8,484 nt of DNA from Promethearchaeota archaeon (GTDB lineage: Archaea; Asgardarchaeota; Lokiarchaeia; Sigyniarchaeales; SOKP01): contig JAEORV010000045.1 in NCBI GenBank assembly GCA_016840695.1, positions 1-8,484 of the forward strand, in the 5' to 3' direction. The position numbers were made by a program, and so were the translations under genes. The notes beneath the pieces are model-generated. The model worked only from the letters and a program-made list of their open reading frames with translations, had not been told where the DNA came from and did not search any database. Of the stretch, positions 1 to 5,461 are shown piece by piece. How positions within the stretch are numbered: the stretch's first letter is position 1; the number at the start of each line of letters is the position of its first letter.

Positions 1-743
1 ATTTCTTCAATTTTATTTACGATTTTCTGGGACCAGCCGATATTATCCTTTCTTAATCCATATATAACTTGGTTAATCATTCGAAAACCCAACACTTCAA
101 AAGAGATATTATTTCCAGATAAATAATCAACTATTTCTCTTCTACTTTCGCTAGAAAGAGTTCTAACTTTATTATTTTCTACTTTGATATGATATCCTCT
201 ATGACCGGAAAATGCAATGTTTAACTCACTTTCTTTAATTCTAAAGTCAGGGATTAAATAATCGTGAATTAACGTGGAGATTGATTTTTTAGCAACTTCT
301 AAACACTCCTCGCATATCCATGTTAAGCTTTTAAATCGAGTTTTATTACAATTAGGACATTTTGAGGGATGCATTCCTTTACCAGATTTATTACAATCGA
401 CACAATACCAAATATCGTGATCTTCCTTGCATGGCGTGAAAAAATGGTCGACATCAATATCAATGATCAAATCACACCCTTGATATATTTTATTCTCCAT
501 GACAAGATTATCTGGTTCTAAATAGAGTGCTCCGCTGTTATAGACATGCCTTGGTCCTTTATCAATTAAATATTTTTTTAAATTATCAAGCGTATTAAAT
601 GTCATGTGTCTGTTCATTCCTGGCCTGTCCCATTCAAAAAACCCAAATTCTCTCTGCTGAATTGAAGAGACTTCCGGCAAATTGGCTTGTTTTTCTCGAT
701 AATATTGCCGAAATAACCTGTTTAAATAAATATTTTCATTCAT
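1..743 (-). CDS. priS: DNA primase small (catalytic) subunit PriS, C-terminus cut by window edge
   Basis: Catalytic subunit of archaeal/eukaryotic-type primase, which makes the primers for DNA replication as a heterodimer with PriL. The reading frame is open from ATG at 743 to the left edge: 247 full codons, with no stop. Seen in the translation: the catalytic acidic motif DLIIDIDVD (residues 91-99, DxD = D95/D97); a cysteine-rich zinc region (C105, H109, C114, C117, C129, C132, C144, C147) ending in WICEECLEVAKK; and the nucleotide-binding motif SGHRGYH (179-185). Full-length archaeal PriS is usually about 330-420 residues, so the third catalytic aspartate and C-terminal part lie outside the window. 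The first 8 nt overlap the end of priL (ATGAATGA). An in-frame ATG at 749 is less likely, because the AGGA site sits only 1 nt before it but 7 nt before 743. The zinc region looks expanded. Confidence 0.95.
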   Translation of the reverse strand, partial: MNENIYLNRLFRQYYREKQANLPEVSSIQQREFGFFEWDRPGMNRHMTFNTLDNLKKYLIDKGPRHVYNSGALYLEPDNLVMENKIYQGCDLIIDIDVDHFFTPCKEDHDIWYCVDCNKSGKGMHPSKCPNCNKTRFKSLTWICEECLEVAKKSISTLIHDYLIPDFRIKESELNIAFSGHRGYHIKVENNKVRTLSSESRREIVDYLSGNNISFEVLGFRMINQVIYGLRKDNIGWSQKIVNKIEE

Positions 744-1914
744 TTTCATTTCCTGCTTGAGTATTTGGTATATTTTGAGGTCTTGACATGCGATATTGTT
801 TTATTTGAATGTAAAAAAGTGGGTGTGAAATTTTCTTCTGCTCGTCTGTTTTTCTAGAGTAGTATCCGTTTAAACAGAGCTCGTCTTTATACTTCTCAGC
901 CATGCAAAAATTTAATGATTTTAATGTATCACACTTATGTGGGGTATATTTTTTCTCTAAAGCGAAATTAACTTGATATAAGGTTTTTTCTCTATTAAAA
1001 TCGGGCAATGCGGAAAAGATATCGACGATTTTATCCACGGGGTATTCAAGAGCGTGTAGTAAAAAGACCAAAAATAGTCTTTCGTTATGGGTTAAATTTA
1101 CCCCATCTTGAGCTTTTTGAAGAATTTCTTTCAAGCAAGGTGGGAAACTATCAGAAAGATCTGAGCCTTTAGAAAATTTAAATTCTTTAAATTCAAAATC
1201 TTCCTTCTTTTCTTTCCATTCTTCTATAATCTTGTCGTAGATTTCTTTAAATTCTTCAGTATTAAAATATTTTTCTCTGTAAGCTGTTAATGTTGCTTTA
1301 TCGTCGCTCTCCTTTGGTAACACCTTTACACGCACGAATTCTTGAATTAATCTTATTAAGCTCCTCTTTTGAATGAAAACATAACCCTCTGTAAGAGGAT
1401 TGTTTATTAATTTTCTGTAATCATCCCTTAAATTAGCAGCGAGTTTTAAGTAATCAATAAAATGAATTCTAAAATTTGTTTGAAGTCGTTCTGTTTGATT
1501 TTTAGTAATATGTGCACCATAAGTTATTGGGTGCTCATAGTAGAGCACTTCTAAATCCAAATCTTCACAAATAGCGTCTATATTTGCATCATTTTCTTGT
1601 ATTAATTCAGCATAGTTTATTTTTGAATACAAGTTAGCAATTCTATTCGTTATTGATTTATTGTCCAATACATACAATAAGATCTTAAGCATTAGATATA
1701 AATAAATGTTCAATTCATCACTTTCATACTTTGGAACTTGTTCTAAATTTTGAAATGCTGCTTTAAAAATCCTCAAAATCCTCTCATGAATTTCTTCCTT
1801 AGGATACTTTTTGAAGAGTTCTTTGATAAAAACCTCAGTTTTCAAGTCAGGATAGTGATCTTTTAAAGATGGGAGCCACGGATAATGATTTAGCAATTCA
1901 ATTCTAATGTTCAA
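736..1914 (-). CDS. priL: DNA primase large subunit PriL (Fe-S cluster protein), TTG start
   Basis: Regulatory subunit of archaeal primase. Its C-terminal domain carries a [4Fe-4S] cluster needed for primer initiation, and it partners PriS, encoded immediately downstream. The 392-residue length is normal for the family. Seen: an N-terminal YPWLPSLKDHYP segment (11-22) typical of the family; a helical, lysine/glutamate-rich middle; and a C-terminal domain with the four expected cysteine ligands C260 (FPPC), C328 (PHKCDTLKS), C337 (LNFC) and C347 (DELC), followed by HPLFYIQ (354-360). No other cysteine arrangement competes. The start codon is TTG: an in-frame stop lies at 1923-1921 and the next ATG is residue 75, so TTG is the only conventional start. 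The GGTG Shine-Dalgarno-like run is only 2 nt from it, which is unusually close. The final residues (after about 375) look unstructured. The stop TGA overlaps the priS start. Confidence 0.95.
   Translation of the reverse strand: MNIRIELLNHYPWLPSLKDHYPDLKTEVFIKELFKKYPKEEIHERILRIFKAAFQNLEQVPKYESDELNIYLYLMLKILLYVLDNKSITNRIANLYSKINYAELIQENDANIDAICEDLDLEVLYYEHPITYGAHITKNQTERLQTNFRIHFIDYLKLAANLRDDYRKLINNPLTEGYVFIQKRSLIRLIQEFVRVKVLPKESDDKATLTAYREKYFNTEEFKEIYDKIIEEWKEKKEDFEFKEFKFSKGSDLSDSFPPCLKEILQKAQDGVNLTHNERLFLVFLLHALEYPVDKIVDIFSALPDFNREKTLYQVNFALEKKYTPHKCDTLKSLNFCMAEKYKDELCLNGYYSRKTDEQKKISHPLFYIQIKQYRMSRPQNIPNTQAGNENE
751..754 (-). promoter_or_regulatory. Ribosome binding site of priS, decides its start
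   Basis: AGGA on the minus strand lies inside the last codons of priL. It is 7 nt from the ATG at 743 but only 1 nt from the in-frame ATG at 749, so 743 is the preferred start. Together with the 8-nt overlap of the genes this points to coupled translation of PriL and PriS, which form a 1:1 complex. Confidence 0.55.
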
Positions 1915-1916
1915 GA

Positions 1917-1950
1917 CACCCTAATCTTTTCTATAAAGAATATTATATCT
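1917..1950 (-). promoter_or_regulatory. Candidate promoter and leader of priL-priS
   Basis: In the 113-nt gap between pcn and priL, the minus strand carries AGATATAATA (1950-1941), a fair match to archaeal box A. The usual spacing of about 25 nt puts a transcription start near 1920, which would give a very short leader of about six bases before the TTG at 1914. The GGTG run (1920-1917) would then lie at the extreme 5' end. This would allow primase expression independent of pcn. The region is so AT-rich that a chance match is possible. Confidence 0.35.
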
Positions 1951-2027
1951 TAATAACTGATAAGCTTGATAGGTTTTAATGGATATGAGTAAACTGATTT
2001 ATTAATAACTTTAATTTGTTGTGTAAA

Positions 2028-2834
2028 TTAAAACTCGTCCATGTCGTCATCATCTTCGTCAAAGTCAGCTTCTTCAACCCGTGGCGCCAAGAAATAGCTT
2101 AATTCTCCGCCTTCGAGCAGGTTGAATATCATCTTTAATGGGTGATCTGTTCTCAACGATATCTCCAGTTTTTCAGTAATAGATGCGATTTTCAAGATAG
2201 CTTTTAGAAAAGTCAGTGAATACGCACCACTATTAACATCGCTTATATTACTTTCTAAAAGGTCTTCCTGATTAAGATCATATTCCATTTCTCCAATTTG
2301 ACCCGTAGAACTGAAAACTAATCCTTGTCCTTCTTCAGCTTTGATGTTGAGTATTTCTGAATAAATTTCAGCGTCTTTTATCGCTTCCACTAAAAAGGGG
2401 GGATCAATTGTAAAGTTAGTAGGATATTCAATAGCCAGCAGGTTTTCCATGGGAATTTCTTCAATGTCGATATCTAATAAGGCTAAACTAAACGTTCGAG
2501 TTCGGCTAGTTCCTTCTCTCTCCATCTTGATTTTTACCTTGTTTTCTTTCTCGTTAAAATCAATTTCTAACTGATCCTCATTCGCGCTCCTTTTCAATAT
2601 CTTGTCCAAGTCGTCCAAGTTTAACCCTACTTTAGATTCAGTACTACATTCATATCCATCAAAATTACCCTTTTTAATAGATAGTTTTAACAAGCATATT
2701 CGACTAGGATCCATCGCTGAGATTGCCAGCTCCTTTGGAGTGACAACAAATTCAGTTTCGTCAATAATACTCGCCAAGGTTTCTATAATTCCTTTTAAAA
2801 TTCGACTATTTTCTAATTTTAACTTAAATGACAT
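2028..2834 (-). CDS. pcn: DNA polymerase sliding clamp PCNA
   Basis: Ring-shaped replication clamp that encircles DNA and tethers polymerase, FEN1, ligase and other PIP-box proteins. The 268-residue product shows the two-domain PCNA pattern. The N-terminal domain has LKGIIETLASIIDE (13-26) and the SAMDPSRICLLKL stretch (39-51). The interdomain connector region follows at about 119-138 (LLDIDIEEIPMENL). The C-terminal domain has SLTFLKAILKIA (206-217) and ends with DHPLKMIFNL (230-239) and the highly conserved FLAPRVEE (248-255). Archaeal clamps are commonly about 245-250 residues; the excess here is a C-terminal acidic tail (254-268) with 11 Asp/Glu in 15 residues. The ATG at 2834 begins MSFKLKL, matching the usual first beta strand. 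No strong ribosome binding site precedes it, so a leaderless or weakly led message is possible. Only one clamp gene is in the window, so homotrimer or heterotrimer cannot be decided. Confidence 0.96.
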   Translation of the reverse strand: MSFKLKLENSRILKGIIETLASIIDETEFVVTPKELAISAMDPSRICLLKLSIKKGNFDGYECSTESKVGLNLDDLDKILKRSANEDQLEIDFNEKENKVKIKMEREGTSRTRTFSLALLDIDIEEIPMENLLAIEYPTNFTIDPPFLVEAIKDAEIYSEILNIKAEEGQGLVFSSTGQIGEMEYDLNQEDLLESNISDVNSGAYSLTFLKAILKIASITEKLEISLRTDHPLKMIFNLLEGGELSYFLAPRVEEADFDEDDDDMDEF

Positions 2835-2908
2835 GATTCTATCAATTTCTGGTTCATTTTAATTCAGATAATATTGTTAGAAATTTTTTCATTAAAAAAC
2901 TTAATATT

Positions 2909-2925
2909 AGCGTTTTAATAACGCT
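2909..2925. repeat. 17-bp inverted repeat in the divergent pcn/peptidase control region
   Basis: AGCGTT-TTAAT-AACGCT is a perfect 6-bp dyad around a 5-nt centre. It contains the only GC-rich steps in an otherwise almost pure A/T intergenic region. It lies 74 nt from the pcn start and 87 nt from the peptidase start, about midway between the divergent genes. The arrangement suits an operator bound by a dimeric regulator. A small hairpin in a transcript is the alternative, but no long T-run follows on either strand, so a terminator is not supported. Chance occurrence in a 178-nt AT-rich region cannot be excluded. Confidence 0.45.
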
Positions 2926-2949
2926 CAATTTATAATTTTAAATTAAATA

Positions 2950-2971
2950 TTTATATTGAACAGTATTTAAA
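2950..2971 (+). promoter_or_regulatory. Candidate box A promoter elements for the M28 peptidase gene
   Basis: Two overlapping possibilities are visible: TTTATATT at 2950-2957 and TATTTAAA at 2964-2971. With the usual distance of about 25 nt these would start transcription near 2979 or near 2994. Either gives a short leader (roughly 19-34 nt) that still includes the ribosome binding site at 3001-3005. The sequence alone does not choose between them. Confidence 0.35.
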
Positions 2972-3000
2972 AAGAAAAAAGAGTTTGACAAATTATTGAT

Positions 3001-3005
3001 AGGTG
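3001..3005 (+). promoter_or_regulatory. Ribosome binding site of the M28 peptidase gene
   Basis: AGGTG matches the core of the archaeal anti-Shine-Dalgarno complement (GGAGGTGATC) and lies 7 nt before the ATG at 3013. This is the clearest ribosome binding site in the window and supports that start. The bases after it (TCTTGGA) closely resemble those after GGTG at the priL start (TCTTGAA). Confidence 0.65.
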
Positions 3006-3012
3006 TCTTGGA

Positions 3013-4206
3013 ATGACAGAAGCAGAATCAAAGCTAGAAATGGAAATGAAAGAGTTTGTACAAGAATTTTGCGATAATATTGGCTCGCGAGCACCTTGTA
3101 GTAGTGAAGAAATGGCGGCTGCAAACCTTTTTAAAGAAAAAATGAAGAATTATTGTGATGATGTTGTAAGTGAGATATTTTACACGCATCCAGGAGCATA
3201 TAAAGCAGCATTTCGCTTGCCGATGATTTTATACTTTGTTTCACTTATTCTTTATTGGTTAATACCTTGGTTGAGTTTGTTCGTGGCGTTTATATTAATC
3301 CTAATCTTATTTGGTGAAATGACCCTTGCTAAAGAAGTTATTGATTTCATGTTTCCTAAAAAATCATCTCAAAACATTATTAGCAAGATAAAACCTAAGA
3401 ATCGGACAAAAACATTGGTCATAATCGGAAGCCATGTAGATTCAAATTGGGAATACCCGCTCATAAGAAGACTTCGTAATAAGTTTCCTATCATTATTGG
3501 GATAAACTGGTTCTTAAATACGATATTGTTTTTAATCTTAATTGTAAAGAACATTCTATTACTTACGGGACTTGAATCTGTTATTCTTCCAGTTGAACGG
3601 ATTATTTTCATAGTTTTCATCATCACTATTCCAATACCAATCGTCCAGCTATTTTTAATAATTTCAAATCGTCCCGTAATGGGCGCAAACGATAACTTGT
3701 CGGGGATGGCGGTTTGTTACGAGCTCGTGAAAAACCTTAGCTTGCCAGAAAACAAGCCAAAAAATGTTGAGGTTTGGATAAATGCATATGGGTGCGAAGA
3801 AACAGGTTCAAAGGGCAGCAAGGCATTTGTTAAAACACATTTTAATGATATTAAAGATGCGAAAATAATAAATATTGACATGATCGGGAATAAGAATTCG
3901 CCTCTCTTAATTGGAAAATCTGAATTACAAGGTTTTGTTAAAATGGATGAGGAGATCATCAATTTATTAAAAGAATCGGGGGATAATCTCAACATTAAAA
4001 CAAAAGTCACAACTTTAATTGCTTATACAGATTCACTGAGTTTTTGTCGCAAACATCTTTCAGCAACATCGTTAAGTAGCACGCCACAATCAAGTAAAGA
4101 ATACTATTATCACACTAGATATGATGTTATTGAAAACATGACCTTCGAAAATTTGGTGAATGCTTATAGAATCTGCATGGATATTATAAAAAGATTAGAC
4201 AAGTAA
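3013..4206 (+). CDS. M28-family zinc metallopeptidase with membrane segments inside the catalytic domain
   Basis: Predicted membrane-bound di-zinc aminopeptidase-like enzyme. The M28 metal-ligand pattern is complete in order: H141 in GSHVDS, D227 in GANDNLSG, catalytic E262 plus ligand E263 in GCEETGSKGS, D289 in NIDMIG, and H367 in YYHTRYD. D340 (AYTDSLSF) sits where family members usually have a substrate-site SDH or TDS motif. Hydrophobic stretches at about 71-105 (one or two helices) and at 161-182 and 190-217 should span the membrane. The second pair interrupts the catalytic domain between the HxD and DN motifs. The N-terminal part (about 11-62, FVQEFCDNIGSRAPCSSEEM) resembles the prodomain-like helices of M28 relatives. 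No signal peptide is seen. The substrate is unknown; peptidase activity is a family inference, and the catalytic residues are intact. The gene stands alone on the plus strand between two minus-strand blocks. Confidence 0.85.
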   Translation: MTEAESKLEMEMKEFVQEFCDNIGSRAPCSSEEMAAANLFKEKMKNYCDDVVSEIFYTHPGAYKAAFRLPMILYFVSLILYWLIPWLSLFVAFILILILFGEMTLAKEVIDFMFPKKSSQNIISKIKPKNRTKTLVIIGSHVDSNWEYPLIRRLRNKFPIIIGINWFLNTILFLILIVKNILLLTGLESVILPVERIIFIVFIITIPIPIVQLFLIISNRPVMGANDNLSGMAVCYELVKNLSLPENKPKNVEVWINAYGCEETGSKGSKAFVKTHFNDIKDAKIINIDMIGNKNSPLLIGKSELQGFVKMDEEIINLLKESGDNLNIKTKVTTLIAYTDSLSFCRKHLSATSLSSTPQSSKEYYYHTRYDVIENMTFENLVNAYRICMDIIKRLDK

Positions 4207-4219
4207 CATTACAAATATT

Positions 4220-5461
4220 TTAAATTGCTTTCTTAACTAATTCTAAAAGGTCTACCACTTTAATCTTTGAACCAGATGCGTTAGCTGCGTCCTTGAGATT
4301 TCCAAGACAGAAAGGACAAGTACTGGTCAACCATTCCGCGCCAGTCTCTTCTGCTTCTTTGATCCTTTCAATAGCAACTTCAAGCGCAAACTCTGGAAAT
4401 CCCGATTTTACACCCCCTCCCGCACCACAGCAATATGCATTTGCCCTGTTTCTCCTCATTTCTATGAATTCGTCCCGCTTGATAGCTTCAATTACCCTTC
4501 TTGGAGCATCGTAAAGTTCAGCGTGGCGCCCTAAATGGCAAGGATCGTGATAGGTGATGATTCCAGGAATCTTATTTGTTATCTTTATCTTCCCATTTTG
4601 TATCGATTCGTCAATAACTTCAATGGAATGCAGCACTTCAAAATCCCAATCTTCAATCCATTTTGGATAGTCGATTTTTAATGTTCTATAACAGCCAGCA
4701 CACGTGGCAATTATCTTTTTTATCCCCGTTGCTTTAAATGTCTCAGCATTATGCTGGGCAGTTTCCTTTCCCAACTTTTCGACGCCCGTTCTAAAATTAA
4801 CGGACCCACAGCACCATTCTTCCGGGGAAATCGATATTTTAAGGTTAGCTTGTTCTGCAATATCCAGAAAAGTTCTTGAAATGTCGTTTAAACGATATGC
4901 AGACGTACACCCTACGAAGAATAGATATTCTCCCCCAGGTTTTAGAAATAAAGAGTCTTTTGGTAACCAATTTAACCGATCAGAGTGTTTTTCAAAGTAG
5001 GGATTGTGCTCTTTTTCTTGGTGAGAAAAGATCTCTTTGTGTTTTGGAAGGGGTGCAACTCCAGCGTCTACCAAATCTGCTCTCATTTCCTCCCAAATTT
5101 CGACGTGATCCTCGATGTTTTCCCGGGCATTGACAATAAAATCAGGATTTTCGCAATTATTACACACGTATCTGCACGATCCACAGAGCGTGCAACGATA
5201 GACTTCTTCTGCTAAACCCTCACTAGGTTCTATCCTTCCATCTAACAAAGCCCGAGCAAGGGAAAATCTTCCTCGTGCGAAATGAACTTCAAAACCGCTT
5301 CCGTGTTCCCTATTTGGACAACTGATCTCTATAATAGGCTTGCTATATGGTCCTTTTAAGGCATTCCGGCAATCACCAACACCAATGCAAGATAGGATCC
5401 TCTCTTCTAGTTCAGAAAGTCGTTTTAATTTTTCTGTCATTATGCTCATCTCATCTCTCAT
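4220..5461 (-). CDS. CCG-domain iron-sulfur oxidoreductase subunit (GlcF/HdrD/GlpC-like)
   Basis: Probable electron-transfer partner of the flavoprotein encoded just upstream. In the 413-residue product two full cysteine-rich CCG domains are visible: C185-x31-C217-C218-x35-C254-x2-C257 and C308-x35-C344-C345-x36-C382-x2-C385. These fit the CX31-39CCX35-36CXXC pattern of heterodisulfide reductase-type active sites. A ferredoxin-type motif CTLCGSCRYVC (C90, C93, C96, C100) supports one [4Fe-4S] cluster. The usual second ferredoxin motif is not recognisable; only scattered C25, C31, C48 and C103 remain. No membrane helices are seen, so it is cytoplasmic or peripheral. The start is ambiguous: ATG 5461 overlaps the upstream stop as TAATG, while ATG 5440 has GAGATGA 5 nt before it; ATG 5449 is a third choice. 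The substrate is not determined: glycolate/lactate oxidation and disulfide reduction are both possible. Confidence 0.88.
   Translation of the reverse strand: MRDEMSIMTEKLKRLSELEERILSCIGVGDCRNALKGPYSKPIIEISCPNREHGSGFEVHFARGRFSLARALLDGRIEPSEGLAEEVYRCTLCGSCRYVCNNCENPDFIVNARENIEDHVEIWEEMRADLVDAGVAPLPKHKEIFSHQEKEHNPYFEKHSDRLNWLPKDSLFLKPGGEYLFFVGCTSAYRLNDISRTFLDIAEQANLKISISPEEWCCGSVNFRTGVEKLGKETAQHNAETFKATGIKKIIATCAGCYRTLKIDYPKWIEDWDFEVLHSIEVIDESIQNGKIKITNKIPGIITYHDPCHLGRHAELYDAPRRVIEAIKRDEFIEMRRNRANAYCCGAGGGVKSGFPEFALEVAIERIKEAEETGAEWLTSTCPFCLGNLKDAANASGSKIKVVDLLELVKKAI

Noticed and set aside
1957..1973. Partial palindrome around AAGCTT in the pcn-priL gap
   Set aside because: Only the central six bases are symmetrical; the flanking bases do not pair, so it is not better than chance.
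2855..2857. Out-of-frame ATG upstream of pcn (a possible short upstream open frame)
   Set aside because: It has no ribosome binding site and overlaps the pcn start in another frame; it may not even be transcribed if the pcn message has a very short leader.
2602..2862. Plus-strand open frame of 86 codons crossing the pcn start
   Set aside because: Antisense shadow of pcn; no domain, no ribosome binding site, and it would overlap the clamp gene's 5' region.
3369..4010. Two minus-strand open frames inside the peptidase gene
   Set aside because: The plus strand encodes all M28 metal ligands in order; the antisense frames are hydrophobic only because they mirror the membrane helices.
4188..4192. 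T5 run on the minus strand about 28 nt after the CCG gene stop, considered as a terminator
   Set aside because: Too short and too common in this AT-rich DNA, and located inside the convergent peptidase gene; no stem precedes it.
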